Positions 48,167-56,756 of a stretch of DNA of 64,000 nt are shown one piece after another. Source of the stretch: Mesorhizobium_K sp040049215. GTDB taxonomy: Bacteria > Pseudomonadota > Alphaproteobacteria > Rhizobiales > Rhizobiaceae. A program made the translations under genes and the position numbers. The first letter of the stretch is position 1. Every line of letters begins with the position of its first letter. The stretch spans positions 2,108,001-2,172,000 of the forward strand of contig NZ_JBDZDN010000001.1 of the NCBI RefSeq assembly GCF_040049215.1, given 5' to 3'. The notes under the pieces were generated by a model. That model was not told the origin of the DNA and did no database searches. It saw only the letters and a program-made list of their open reading frames with translations.

Positions 48167-49723
48167 ATGGATACGGCTTCAACGGAGGCGGCGCCGCTTT
48201 TCCGCATGGAGGGCGTGTCGAAACGATATGGCGGCGTGCGCGCGCTCGAAGATGCCGAGGTTTCCGTTCACGCCGGCCGCATCCATGCCATCCTCGGAGA
48301 GAACGGCGCCGGCAAGTCGACCCTGATTAAGGTCATGGCGGGCGTCGTCGCGCCGGACGAGGGGCGCATGATCCTCGACGGGCAAGATGTAACGTTCGCA
48401 TCGCCGGCGGAGGCCAACAAGGCAGGCATCGTCTGCATCTTCCAGGAGCTGTCGCTGATCCCCGAACTCAGCGTTGCCGACAACATAGTCATCTCCGATC
48501 CGCCGAAGAAATTCGGCATGATCGACCGCAAGGCGCAGCGCAGGATCGCCGAGCAGGCGCTGGAGCGCGCCGGCGCTTCCGATATTCATCCTTCTGCGCT
48601 GGTCAAGGACCTGCCGCTGTCGCGCCGCCAGATGGTCGAGATCGCCAAGGCGCTGGCACGCAAGCCGCGCATTCTCATCCTTGACGAGGCGACCTCGGCG
48701 CTGACCGCAGCCGACGTGTCAAAGGTGTTCGAGGTGCTGAAGCGGCTCCGTTCCGAGGGTCTGGCGCTGCTCTACATCTCGCATCGCATGCATGAGATCG
48801 CCGAGCTCGCCGACGACTGCACCGTCTTCCGCAACGGACGCAAGATCGCAACCTACAAGGCCGGCGCCAAGACAGACAGCGAAGTCGTCGAACTGATGAT
48901 CGGGCGCGAGTATCAACACGTCTTTCCGCCGAAGCCGGCGACCGCGGCGAACAATGCCGCGCCGATCCTCGAATGCAGGAATCTCGGATGGACCGATCGC
49001 TTGACCGCCATCAATTTCGCCGTGCGGCCGGGCGAGGTGATCGGGCTCGGCGGTCTTGACGGGCAAGGCCAGCGTGAGCTGCTTCTGGCGCTGTTCGGAG
49101 TGCTCAGCGGCTGCACGGGCGAGGTGCTGATCGACGGTCAGCCGGCGAACATCAGGAGCCCGGCCCACGCTCGGGCCGGCAAGATCGGCATGGCGCTGAT
49201 CCCCGAGGACCGCAAGACCGAAGGCTTGATGTTGCCGATGAGCGTGCGCGAGAATCTGGCCTTCGCGGCCATGGACAAGGTATCGAGACACGGGATCATC
49301 GACCGCCATGCCGAGGACGCGCTGCTCGAAGAGATGGTGAAGCTGCTTGCAATCCGGACAGCCGGGCTGGACATCCCCGTCGGCTCCCTGTCGGGCGGCA
49401 ACCAGCAGAAGGTCGTCATCGCCAAATGGCTGATGCGGCATCCGCGAATCATCCTGCTCAACGACCCGACGCGCGGCATCGACGTCGGCACCAAGCAGGA
49501 GATCTACCAGCTCTTGCGGCGTCTCGCCGACCAGGGCGCGGCGATCGTCTTCTATTCGACCGACTATGACGAGTTGATTGGCTGCTGCGACCGCGTGCTG
49601 GTGCTCTATGACGGAGCGATCAAGCGTGAACTCGTCGGCGACGAGATCACCGAGCATGCGCTGATCGCCAGCGCGCTGAACATCGACGCCGCCGAGGCGG
49701 CCCGAATGGCAAGGGCAAGCTGA
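48167..49723 (+). CDS. Sugar ABC transporter ATP-binding protein (two ABC domains)
   Basis: A 518-residue ATPase of the RbsA/MglA type. First domain: Walker A GENGAGKST, signature-like LPLSRRQMVEIAKAL, Walker B ILILDEATS. Second domain: degenerate nucleotide loop GGLDGQGQRELL, signature LSGGNQQKVVIAKWL and NDPTRGIDVGTKQEIYQ. Sugar importers of this type have one fully active and one degenerate site. The start at 48167 (MDTASTEAAP) is preferred over ATG 48155 because GGGGAG lies between them. Its stop overlaps the next start by one base. Confidence 0.93.
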   Translation: MDTASTEAAPLFRMEGVSKRYGGVRALEDAEVSVHAGRIHAILGENGAGKSTLIKVMAGVVAPDEGRMILDGQDVTFASPAEANKAGIVCIFQELSLIPELSVADNIVISDPPKKFGMIDRKAQRRIAEQALERAGASDIHPSALVKDLPLSRRQMVEIAKALARKPRILILDEATSALTAADVSKVFEVLKRLRSEGLALLYISHRMHEIAELADDCTVFRNGRKIATYKAGAKTDSEVVELMIGREYQHVFPPKPATAANNAAPILECRNLGWTDRLTAINFAVRPGEVIGLGGLDGQGQRELLLALFGVLSGCTGEVLIDGQPANIRSPAHARAGKIGMALIPEDRKTEGLMLPMSVRENLAFAAMDKVSRHGIIDRHAEDALLEEMVKLLAIRTAGLDIPVGSLSGGNQQKVVIAKWLMRHPRIILLNDPTRGIDVGTKQEIYQLLRRLADQGAAIVFYSTDYDELIGCCDRVLVLYDGAIKRELVGDEITEHALIASALNIDAAEAARMARAS

Positions 49724-50703
49724 TGAGGGAATGGCGCTATTGGTTCGCCGAGCAACGGGGCACGCTGCTCGCGCTGGGCATCTTCGTCGTGATGTTTGTC
49801 ATCTACACCTCCAATCACCCGGCGGGCTTCACGGCCAATGTCGTGCAGACGGCCTCCAACAAGGGCGTGTTGCTTGCCTTCATAGCGATGGCGCAGACGC
49901 TGGTGGTGCTCACCGCCGGCATCGACCTCTCGATCGGCATGATCTTCATCCTGACCAACTGCCTCGCCTCGTGGATCGTCGTCGGCACGCCGACGGAGAC
50001 GGCATTCGGCGTGGTGGCGGTGCTCGCCGTCGGCATCCTGTGCGGGGCGCTCAACGGCGCCATCGTCATATACGGGCGCCTCCAGCCGATTGTGGCGACG
50101 ATCGCGACGGGCGCGGTCTTTTTCGGCATCGCCCTGCTGCTTCGACCGTTTCCCGGTGGCTCGGTCAACGAGGATCTTGCCGATGCGCTGACTGGAAGGC
50201 TGTTCGGATTTATGCCGTCGAGCCTTGTCGCGCTGCTGGCGATCGTCCTGATCATCTGGGTGCCGTTCCGCCGCTCGGTCTATGGCCGCGCGGCCTATGC
50301 CGCTGGCTCGTCGGAAGTCGCAGCCTATATGTCGGGCGTGCCGATCAAGCGCGGCAAGTTCCTCGCCTATACGCTCGCCGGGCTGCTTGCGGCGATCGGC
50401 GGACTGTTCCTGACCTTCTTCACCTATACGGGCGAAGCCGCCTATGCGAGCGGCAACACCTATACGCTGTTCTCGATTGCCGCCGTGGTGCTCGGCGGCG
50501 TATCGCTCTTTGGCGGACGCGGCAGCGCGATCGGCGCGATTTTTGGCGCCTTCGCCTTCAGGACCATCGGCGACCTGCTTTTCGTCTTCGATTTCGATCC
50601 GCTGTGGCAGCCGCTCTTCCAGGGCGTCGTGCTACTGCTTGCCGTCAGTCTCGGAGCATTCGCCCTGTTCCGCGTGAAGAACCGTCTGGAGTGGTTCGGA
50701 TGA
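49723..50703 (+). CDS. Sugar ABC transporter permease, first of two
   Basis: A 326-residue permease with 8-10 membrane segments (LLAFIAMAQTLVVLTAGIDL, LAVGILCGALNGAIVIYGRL, VALLAIVLIIWVPFRRSVYG) and the family loop LGGVSLFGGRGSAIGAIFGA. Its start shares one base with the ATPase stop (TGATG) and its stop overlaps the second permease, so the subunits are made together. With a second, different permease the importer is heteromeric, unlike the ribose system with a homodimeric RbsC. Confidence 0.92.
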   Translation: MREWRYWFAEQRGTLLALGIFVVMFVIYTSNHPAGFTANVVQTASNKGVLLAFIAMAQTLVVLTAGIDLSIGMIFILTNCLASWIVVGTPTETAFGVVAVLAVGILCGALNGAIVIYGRLQPIVATIATGAVFFGIALLLRPFPGGSVNEDLADALTGRLFGFMPSSLVALLAIVLIIWVPFRRSVYGRAAYAAGSSEVAAYMSGVPIKRGKFLAYTLAGLLAAIGGLFLTFFTYTGEAAYASGNTYTLFSIAAVVLGGVSLFGGRGSAIGAIFGAFAFRTIGDLLFVFDFDPLWQPLFQGVVLLLAVSLGAFALFRVKNRLEWFG

Positions 50704-51689
50704 GCGACACAACCACTGCTGGCGGCAATTCGAGCCGCATGCCCAGGTTCCTGCGCAAGGTCGATCCGGCCGTGGCGACCTCGTTTGCCTGCATCATCGC
50801 GCTGCTCATCTTCGGCAGTCTCTATTCGACCAGCTTCTTGTCGCCCGAATATCTACTCCAGCAGCTGAAAGTGGCGTCGTTCCTCGGCGTCATCGCCACC
50901 GGTATGATGCTGGTAATCCTGCTTGGCCAGATCGACTTGTCCGTACCCTGGACGGTGTCGGCCGGCGCCATGATGGCGTCGGCGGCAGCCGCTTTCGGCC
51001 CGGCCGGCGTCGCCTTCGCCATTCCCTTCGGCATTTTTTGCGGCATGGCAATCGGGCTGGTGAACGGAATAGGCGTTGCCTATCTGCGGATACCTTCGAT
51101 GATCGTCACGCTTGCCACCAATGCCGTCGCGCAAGGGTTGATGGTGGTCTATACGGGCGGCTTCTCGCCACAGGATTCCGCATCCGAAGCGATGCGCTAT
51201 CTCGCTACCGGCTCGCTGATCCCCGGCGTGCCCAACGCCGTGATCGTCTGGGCGATCATCGGTGCGGTTACGGTCTTCGTGCTCGCCCGGACGACCTTCG
51301 GGCGCTCCGTCTATGCGATCGGCAACCGCGAGCGAGCGGCCTACCTCTCCGGCGTCGACACGCGCAAGATCGTGATGATCGCGTTTGCGGTCTCCGGCGG
51401 GCTTTCGGCCTTCGGCGGCGTGCTGCTGGCGGGCTACGCGTCCAAGGCCGCGCAATCGATGGGCGATCCCTATCTGCTTCCTTCGATTGCCGCAGTAGTG
51501 CTCGGCGGCACGTCGATCCTCGGCGGACGCGGCTCCTATCTCGGTACTGTCGCCGGGGTCATCCTGATCACGCTTCTTCAGTCGATCCTGTCGGTCATGC
51601 AGATGCCCGAAGCCGGCCGCCAGATCATCTATGGCATCGTCATCGTGGCGATGCTGTTGCTCTACGGCCGCACGCCAGCGAACCGGTGA
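50700..51689 (+). CDS. Sugar ABC transporter permease, second of two
   Basis: A 329-residue permease starting at ATG 50700, inside the end of the preceding gene. Hydrophobic segments include AVATSFACIIALLIFGSLYS, SFLGVIATGMMLVILLGQID and VIVWAIIGAVTVFVLARTTF. The C-terminal loop LGGTSILGGRGSYLGTVAGV is the family signature. The frame is open far upstream (to 49731), but that part overlaps the first permease gene and is rejected. It forms the heteromeric channel with the product of the preceding gene. Confidence 0.92.
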   Translation: MSDTTTAGGNSSRMPRFLRKVDPAVATSFACIIALLIFGSLYSTSFLSPEYLLQQLKVASFLGVIATGMMLVILLGQIDLSVPWTVSAGAMMASAAAAFGPAGVAFAIPFGIFCGMAIGLVNGIGVAYLRIPSMIVTLATNAVAQGLMVVYTGGFSPQDSASEAMRYLATGSLIPGVPNAVIVWAIIGAVTVFVLARTTFGRSVYAIGNRERAAYLSGVDTRKIVMIAFAVSGGLSAFGGVLLAGYASKAAQSMGDPYLLPSIAAVVLGGTSILGGRGSYLGTVAGVILITLLQSILSVMQMPEAGRQIIYGIVIVAMLLLYGRTPANR

Positions 51690-51696
51690 CCGGCGG

Positions 51697-52248
51697 ATGC
51701 ATCCAGAGACAGCCAGCCCGGAAGCGAAGCGCTTCATCGTCGTCGTCATGGGAGTCAGCGGCTCGGGCAAAACGGTCATCGGCTCGGCGCTTGCGGAGGC
51801 GCTCGCAGGTCGCTTTGCCGAGGGCGACCGCTTCCACCCACCCGAGAATATCGCCCGCATGTCCGCCGGCATGCCGTTGCGCGACGAGGATCGCTGGGGC
51901 TGGCTCGACGCCATCGCCGTCGAGATAAGCGAGGCGGAACGGCGTGGTGAGACGCTGGTCATCGCCTGCTCGGCACTGAAGCGCATCTATCGCGACCGGC
52001 TGAGGCTGGCCAGCCGGAATTTGCGATTCGTCTACCTGAAGGTCGCACGCAATGTCGCGGCCGCCCGGGTGGCGGCGCGCAAGGGCCATTTCATGCCGGC
52101 AAGCCTGATCGACAGCCAATTCGCCGACCTTGAGCCGCCCTTGCCGGACGAAGATGCGTTGACGCTCGACGCGGCCAGGGATCCGGTCGGTCAGGTCGCT
52201 TTTGCAGCGTCCGCTATACTGGGGTCGGCGCCGGTCGTCCGTGCGTAA
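51697..52248 (+). CDS. gntK: Gluconokinase (GntK type)
   Basis: A 183-residue kinase. P-loop VVVMGVSGSGKTVIGSALAE, the gluconokinase motif EGDRFHPPENIARMSAGMPL, then DRWGWLDAI and VIACSALKRIYRDRLR, all diagnostic of thermoresistant-type gluconokinase. It phosphorylates D-gluconate to 6-phosphogluconate in the cytoplasm, feeding the Entner-Doudoroff or pentose phosphate routes. It starts seven bases after the second permease and is therefore the last gene of the importer operon; this is the strongest evidence for the importer's substrate. A hairpin (52255-52285) follows. Confidence 0.93.
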   Translation: MHPETASPEAKRFIVVVMGVSGSGKTVIGSALAEALAGRFAEGDRFHPPENIARMSAGMPLRDEDRWGWLDAIAVEISEAERRGETLVIACSALKRIYRDRLRLASRNLRFVYLKVARNVAAARVAARKGHFMPASLIDSQFADLEPPLPDEDALTLDAARDPVGQVAFAASAILGSAPVVRA

Positions 52249-52254
52249 CGTTCG

Positions 52255-52285
52255 CGAGTCCTGACCTGCAGGCATGCAGGACTCG
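52255..52285 (+). terminator. Hairpin after gntK
   Basis: CGAGTCCTG (52255-52263) pairs with CAGGACTCG (52277-52285) around a 13-base loop, six bases after the gntK stop. Followed by TTAACC, no long T run. Confidence 0.5.
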
Positions 52286-52408
52286 TTAACCGGCTATGCG
52301 ACCACTGCATAAATGCCATGCAAAAGCGTCCATTTAATAGGCACTTGCTGATCACTATCTGAGCGCTGTTAACGAGAACAGCCCAAAGACGCTGAGAAAG
52401 AGACTGAA

Positions 52409-52549
52409 ATGAACCTGATCCGCAATTTCCGCAACTGGCGCCGCTATCGCGAGACCGTCAACGAGTTGAACCGCCTTTCGGCGCGTGAACTCAACGATCT
52501 CGGCATCACCCGCGCCGACATCCACGGCATCGCCCGCGGAGCCCGCTAA
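52409..52549 (+). CDS. DUF1127 micro-protein
   Basis: A 46-residue, Arg-rich protein that matches the alphaproteobacterial DUF1127 family over its whole length (NLIRNFRNWRRYRETVNELN, then LSARELNDLGITRADIHGIA). Small DUF1127 proteins have been linked to phosphate and carbon metabolism and to RNA-based regulation in Agrobacterium and Rhodobacter. It is monocistronic with a strong terminator at 52632. I see no EcfG-type promoter; the 160-base leader has several short A/T-rich stretches but no certain promoter. Confidence 0.9.
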   Translation: MNLIRNFRNWRRYRETVNELNRLSARELNDLGITRADIHGIARGAR

Positions 52550-52631
52550 CCAAGAGATTTCGACGGCTTCTCCTCCCGGCCGCCGACTAGGCCGGCGTTC
52601 CCTCCCCCTCCAGAACGCTGGCCACCCCATA

Positions 52632-52663
52632 GAACCCGCCGCCAACCCGGCGGGTTCTTTTTT
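52632..52663 (+). terminator. Rho-independent terminator of the DUF1127 gene
   Basis: GAACCCGCC (52632-52640) pairs with GGCGGGTTC (52649-52657), followed directly by six T residues. Confidence 0.88.
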
Positions 52664-52680
52664 GCCCAAACATTGCAGCG

Positions 52681-53022
52681 TCAGGCCGCTGCGATCTCGG
52701 CCTGCAGGGCGGCCATATGCTGCTCGGCTGCCGATTCGGCTGCCCGCTCGATAGCCCGGAAACGGCTGACGATGGCAAGCCCGGCCTGGGTGAGTTGGGC
52801 GCCGCCGCCGCGCTTGCCGCCGGTCTGGGCCGACACGACAGGCTTGCCGAACAGCCGGTTCATCTCTTCGACGAGATCCCAGGCGCGCTTGTAGGACATG
52901 TCCATGTTGCGCGCCGCGGCCGAAATCGAGCCGAAGGCGGCGATCTGCTCAAGCAGCTCGATCTTGCCCGGCCCGATCCGTCCGGCGGGATCGAGGTTTA
53001 TCCTCAGGCTGAGCGATGGCAT
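52681..53022 (-). CDS. ModE-type winged-helix regulator (DNA-binding domain only)
   Basis: A 113-residue protein equal to the N-terminal domain of ModE: LEQIAAFGSISAAARNMDMS, YKRAWDLVEEMNRLFGKPVV and GGGAQLTQAGLAIVSRFRAI. The C-terminal molybdate-binding Mop domains of E. coli ModE are absent, so molybdate sensing must be indirect or lost. It lies 42 bases beyond the modC stop on the same strand and may be the last gene of modABC. A palindrome upstream of modA resembles the ModE operator. Residues MPSLSLRINLDPAGRIGPGK precede the helix-turn-helix. Confidence 0.88.
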   Translation of the reverse strand: MPSLSLRINLDPAGRIGPGKIELLEQIAAFGSISAAARNMDMSYKRAWDLVEEMNRLFGKPVVSAQTGGKRGGGAQLTQAGLAIVSRFRAIERAAESAAEQHMAALQAEIAAA

Positions 53023-53064
53023 GCGTCTCTCTCCCGGCTCGCCGCGATTGCGTGCGCAGCCATT

Positions 53065-54210
53065 TTACCCGACCTTCTCCATTCCTGTCGTCCCCTCGGG
53101 CCGCATCGTCCCGTCCGTCGTGCCGCGTGTCGTGTTGGCCTGGTCGAAGGTGACCGACTTGATCACCGCGAATATGTCCAGGCCGCGCGTCAGACAAAGC
53201 ATCTCGGCCGATTGCCTGGTGATGCGTGCCGTGATGACTTCGCCGTTGCAGTCGATCAGTACGTCCGCGAAAAGGCCATTGCCCGCACTGACGCCGATGA
53301 TCCTGCCCGGGAGGATGTTCAGGGCGCTGAGACCGTGCGGCCGCTCCGTCGCGACGATGACGTCGCGCGCGCGAATGCGTACGCGGACTGTGGAGCCCGG
53401 CTCGGCATCAAGCCCCACGATATGGATCTCGCCTGCCGGCGACACGAGCGTTGACATGCCGAAAGCCTGGTTGCAGCCGGCAACCCGCATTTCCAGAACG
53501 GCTCCGCCTTCGCCACGTTCTTCTGCCGGCAGCAGGTCGAGACGCTGCAGGAGCTCGGAGGTCGGCCCGGCTGCAGCGACCTTGCCTTGGTCGAGCACCA
53601 CCATGTCGGTCGCCAGGCGCGCCACCTCGGCCACAGAATGGCTGACATAGACGATCGGTATCTTCGTCTCGTCGCGCAGCCGCTCGATGTAGGGCATGAT
53701 CTCGGCCTTGCGCCGGTCGTCGAGCGAGGCAAGCGGCTCGTCCATCAGGATCAGCCGGGGGCTGGCAAGCAGGGCGCGGCCGATGGCGACCCGCTGCTTT
53801 TCTCCGCCCGACAGCAAGCCTGGCTTTCGGTCGAGCAGGTGGCCGATGCCGAGCAGGTCGACCACACCGTCGATATCGCCGTAGCGCTCGGAGGCCGGCG
53901 TGAAGAACCGGCCGTAGTGCAGGTTCTGGCCGACAGTCATGTGCGGGAACAGGCGAGCGTCCTGGAAGACATAGCCGATGCGACGCTTGTGCTTGGGAAC
54001 GTATTTGCGAGACGCGGTGTCGACCAGAACACGGCCATCGGCGACGATCCTGCCCTCATCCGGGCGCAGCAGCCCGCCGATCAGGTTGACCAAGGAGGTT
54101 TTGCCCGAACCCGAGGGGCCGAACAGCGCGGTCAGCCGCCCACCTGTCTCGAAGGTGGCGTCGAGCGAAAATGCCCCGAGGCGGCGGCGGACGTCGACCC
54201 GGAGGCTCAT
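53065..54210 (-). CDS. modC: Molybdate ABC transporter ATP-binding protein ModC
   Basis: A 381-residue ATPase: Walker A GPSGSGKTSLVNLIGG, signature LSGGEKQRVAIGRAL, Walker B LILMDEPLASLD, switch His in VYVSHSVAEVARL. A C-terminal Mop domain follows (about 290-360, ALNILPGRIIGVSAGNGLFA, GEVITARITRQSAEMLCLTR), which binds molybdate. These are the standard ModC features. It overlaps modB by four bases. It energises high-affinity molybdate uptake, needed for nitrate reductase and other molybdoenzymes. Confidence 0.95.
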   Translation of the reverse strand: MSLRVDVRRRLGAFSLDATFETGGRLTALFGPSGSGKTSLVNLIGGLLRPDEGRIVADGRVLVDTASRKYVPKHKRRIGYVFQDARLFPHMTVGQNLHYGRFFTPASERYGDIDGVVDLLGIGHLLDRKPGLLSGGEKQRVAIGRALLASPRLILMDEPLASLDDRRKAEIMPYIERLRDETKIPIVYVSHSVAEVARLATDMVVLDQGKVAAAGPTSELLQRLDLLPAEERGEGGAVLEMRVAGCNQAFGMSTLVSPAGEIHIVGLDAEPGSTVRVRIRARDVIVATERPHGLSALNILPGRIIGVSAGNGLFADVLIDCNGEVITARITRQSAEMLCLTRGLDIFAVIKSVTFDQANTTRGTTDGTMRPEGTTGMEKVG

Positions 54211-54911
54211 TCGACCTCCAGCGTGCGGCCGACCCGCCGCGCCAGTACTTCCGAAGCGACAAGCGCCGTCATGGCGATGATGATCGAGATGACGGTGAGA
54301 CGAAGCGCGCCGGCGTCGCCGCCCGGCACCTGGGTGAAGGTATAGATCGCCGACGGCAGCGTCTGCGTCTCGCCGGGAATGTTGGACACGAAGGTGATGG
54401 TCGCGCCGAATTCGCCCATCGCCTTGGCGAAGGAGAGGATCATCCCGGCGATGATGCCCGGCAGGATGAGCGGCAGCGTGATCGTGCCGAAGACCCAGAG
54501 AGGGTTGGCACCGAGCGTGCCAGCGGCGGCCTCCAGTCTGCGATCGACCGCCTCGATCGACAGTCGGATGGCGCGCACCATCAGCGGGAAGGCCATGACG
54601 CCGCAGGCGAGCGCGGCGCCTGTCCAGCGGAACGAAAAGACGACGCCGAAATACTGGTCGAGGAAGGCGCCGGCCGGGCCGCGCTTGCCGAAGGTGAGGA
54701 GCAGGAGATAGCCGGTCACTACCGGCGGCAGGATCAGCGGCAGATGCACAAGCCCGTTGAGCACGGACTTGCCCCAGAATTTTCCGCGCGCGAGCAGCAA
54801 GGCGATCAGTATTCCCGGGGGCAGGCTGAAAAGCATCGCTACGACCGCGACACGGATCGAGAGCCGGACCGCATTCCATTCGTCGGGAGTGAGGTCCAGC
54901 AGCCAGTTCAT
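54207..54911 (-). CDS. modB: Molybdate ABC transporter permease ModB
   Basis: A 234-residue permease with five to six membrane helices (RVAVVAMLFSLPPGILIALL, LVHLPLILPPVVTGYLLLLT, ALACGVMAFPLMVRAIRLSI) and the coupling loop AAAGTLGANPLWVFGTITLP. The start at 54911 (MNWLLDLTPDEWNAVRLSIR) gives normal ModB length; longer readings overlap modA. It functions as a homodimeric channel with ModC. The start lies 16 bases after the modA stop. Confidence 0.95.
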   Translation of the reverse strand: MNWLLDLTPDEWNAVRLSIRVAVVAMLFSLPPGILIALLLARGKFWGKSVLNGLVHLPLILPPVVTGYLLLLTFGKRGPAGAFLDQYFGVVFSFRWTGAALACGVMAFPLMVRAIRLSIEAVDRRLEAAAGTLGANPLWVFGTITLPLILPGIIAGMILSFAKAMGEFGATITFVSNIPGETQTLPSAIYTFTQVPGGDAGALRLTVISIIIAMTALVASEVLARRVGRTLEVE

Positions 54912-54927
54912 GCGTTTGCGCCGGTTC

Positions 54928-55731
54928 TCAGTTGGACACCACCGGCGCAAGAACCGTGAAACCCTGCGCCTCGAAAAGGTCCTTCGCCTTAGCCGATTGC
55001 AGGCAATTGATGAATGCCGGCGTGTCGCTGTCCGCCGACTCGGCGGTCTGGGCGACCGGGTAGACGATCGGCGGGTGCGACCCGTCCGGGAAAGTGCCGA
55101 CGATCTTGACCGTCTGGTCGGCCGCGGCGTCGGTCTTGTAGACGATGCCGAGCGGGGCCTCGCCGGTGGAGACCAGCGCGAGCGCGGCGCGGACGTTCTC
55201 GGCCTGCGCGACCTTGCCTTCGACGGCCGCCCAGACACCGAGCGATTCCAGCGAGGCCTTGCCGTATTTGCCGGCCGGCACGGCATCGACGTTCGCCATC
55301 GCGAGCCTGCCGTCGCCGAGCAGGTCGGCGAGGTCGAAGCCTTTCTCGATCTTGGCCTCGACCTTCGAATCCGTCGGCGCGACCAGCACGATGGAATTGC
55401 CAAGCAGCTTGGTTTCAGTGCCGGCTTTGATGAGATTCTTGTCGGAGAGATATTTCATCCAGTCGAGGTCGGCCGACATGAAGACGTCCGCCGGCGCGCC
55501 CTGCTCGATCTGCTTCGCCAGCGCCGAACTCGCTGCGTAGGACACCGTCGCCCGCTCGCCGACATCCGTCTCGCAGGCTGCGTTGACGGCATCGAGTGCG
55601 TTCTTCAGGCTGGCGGCTGCGAAGACGGTGACCTTGTCTTGCGCTACCGCGCCAGGAACCCCGGCGAGCAGCACGGCAGCGAAGCTGCCGATGGCCGCAG
55701 CCAATCCCGTTCCGATCCGTCCGTTCCCCAT
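54928..55731 (-). CDS. modA: Molybdate ABC transporter substrate-binding protein ModA
   Basis: A 267-residue periplasmic protein with signal peptide (GTGLAAAIGSFAAVLLAGVP, cleavage AVA-Q). Oxyanion-binding stretches: VTVFAAASLKNALDAVNAAC, SYAASSALAKQIEQGAPADV, FMSADLDWMKYL and STGEAPLGIVYKTDA. The start at 55731 (MGNGRIGTG) has GGGGAG upstream; the longer frame to 55860 crosses the operator. First gene of modABC. Confidence 0.95.
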   Translation of the reverse strand: MGNGRIGTGLAAAIGSFAAVLLAGVPGAVAQDKVTVFAAASLKNALDAVNAACETDVGERATVSYAASSALAKQIEQGAPADVFMSADLDWMKYLSDKNLIKAGTETKLLGNSIVLVAPTDSKVEAKIEKGFDLADLLGDGRLAMANVDAVPAGKYGKASLESLGVWAAVEGKVAQAENVRAALALVSTGEAPLGIVYKTDAAADQTVKIVGTFPDGSHPPIVYPVAQTAESADSDTPAFINCLQSAKAKDLFEAQGFTVLAPVVSN

Positions 55732-55789
55732 GAAACTCTCCCCAATCCGTTCTCGGGTCGGATCGCAAGCGCCGGCGACCTCCAATCGA

Positions 55790-55807
55790 TATATTCGATT
55801 GAATATA
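55790..55807. promoter_or_regulatory. ModE-type operator upstream of modA
   Basis: TATATTC (55790-55796) and GAATATA (55801-55807) form a palindrome with a four-base spacer, embedded in ATCGATATATTC on one side. The A/T-rich TATAT halves resemble the ModE consensus, though the spacing is shorter than in E. coli. It lies 59 bases upstream of the modA start. Confidence 0.65.
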
Positions 55808-55919
55808 ACCATGGAAGGTACGTCAACAACCAAATTGCGGCGCGAAACAATCATCCGCATGCACGCAGCGGCGATCGCGATGACGCCAGTCGAATACAGC
55901 GAAGTCCAACCGCGGCGGA

Positions 55920-56633
55920 TCAGTCCCGATCCGAGACGACCGAGGTGAAGGCAGCGATCTCGGCGAAATGCGCGGCGCGCACCTTGCCGAATTTGCTCGC
56001 ATCGACGACCAGATACGACACCACGGCGCGCGCGATTGCTGCCTGCTTCACCGGCACCTCATGGAAATGCGAGCAGGTGACGCCACGCGTCTCGTGCACG
56101 CCGCCGGCCGAGATGAAGGCCTTGTTGAGGCTGATGCGCTTGAGCTGATCGAGTGCTGCCTCGCCGGAAAAGGAAGCTGCCGCGGGGTGGAACAGCCCGC
56201 CGAGCAGGATCAGCCGGGTGTTCTGGCGGCGGCTCAGGATCTCGGCGACGTTGAGCGAATAGCAGATCGCCGTCAGCCGCAGGTCAGGCGGGATGAGGGC
56301 AGCGAGGTGCGGTGTGGTGGTGCCGCAGTCGATGAAGATCGTGTCGTCATCCTCGATCAGCCGCGCCGCCTTGGCGCAAGCCTTTTCCTTGGCGGCGGCG
56401 TGGTGGTCGGTTTCCTTCGCAAGCACGTAGTCCCCGGCGACGTCGTTCTGCGCGCCGATGACGTGGCCGCCAAGGCACGCGAAGCGGCCGCCGGAATCCA
56501 TCACATCGCGTCGGATGGTCATCTCGGAGACGCCGAGTTCTTCGGCAACGGCGGTGAGCTTCAGGTGGCTGTGGCCGCCCAGCAAACCGGCCAGCCGTTC
56601 GAGCCGGGCGTTCCTTAATCCGATCCTGCTCAC
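55920..56633 (-). CDS. DeoR-family transcriptional repressor
   Basis: A 237-residue DeoR-type regulator: N-terminal helix-turn-helix (LTAVAEELGVSEMTIRRDVM) and a ribose-phosphate-isomerase-like effector domain (DDDTIFIDCGTTTPHLAALI, LILLGGLFHPAAASFSGEAA, KAFISAGGVHETRGVTCSHF, YLVVDASKFGKVRAAHFAEI). It is divergent from deoC, so it most likely represses the deoxyribose genes and senses deoxyribose-5-phosphate or a related sugar phosphate. Repeats in the gap (56686-56717) are candidate operators. Confidence 0.92.
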   Translation of the reverse strand: MSRIGLRNARLERLAGLLGGHSHLKLTAVAEELGVSEMTIRRDVMDSGGRFACLGGHVIGAQNDVAGDYVLAKETDHHAAAKEKACAKAARLIEDDDTIFIDCGTTTPHLAALIPPDLRLTAICYSLNVAEILSRRQNTRLILLGGLFHPAAASFSGEAALDQLKRISLNKAFISAGGVHETRGVTCSHFHEVPVKQAAIARAVVSYLVVDASKFGKVRAAHFAEIAAFTSVVSDRD

Positions 56634-56662
56634 GAGGCCTCCGGCGCCAAATCAACCTTGAC

Positions 56663-56717
56663 ATCGGTAATGCCGATATGAGACGATTGCAACATAATGT
56701 TTTTATTGTAACATAAT
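56663..56717. promoter_or_regulatory. Candidate DeoR operator region
   Basis: The 123-base gap between deoR and deoC holds ATTGCAACATAAT (56686-56698) and ATTGTAACATAAT (56705-56717), direct repeats with a 19-base period. An embedded inverted repeat ATGTT...AACAT spans 56697-56714, and a separate palindrome ATCGG-TAATG-CCGAT lies at 56663-56677. This is a typical multi-site DeoR-family arrangement. Confidence 0.65.
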
Positions 56718-56756
56718 AATGCCGGGCTGGACGCTGCCCGGCGCGGAGGATCAGCG

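Noticed and set aside
49731..51689. 652-residue reading that would fuse upstream sequence to the second permease
   Set aside because: Its first 320 residues are an out-of-frame reading of the first permease; the real start is ATG 50700.
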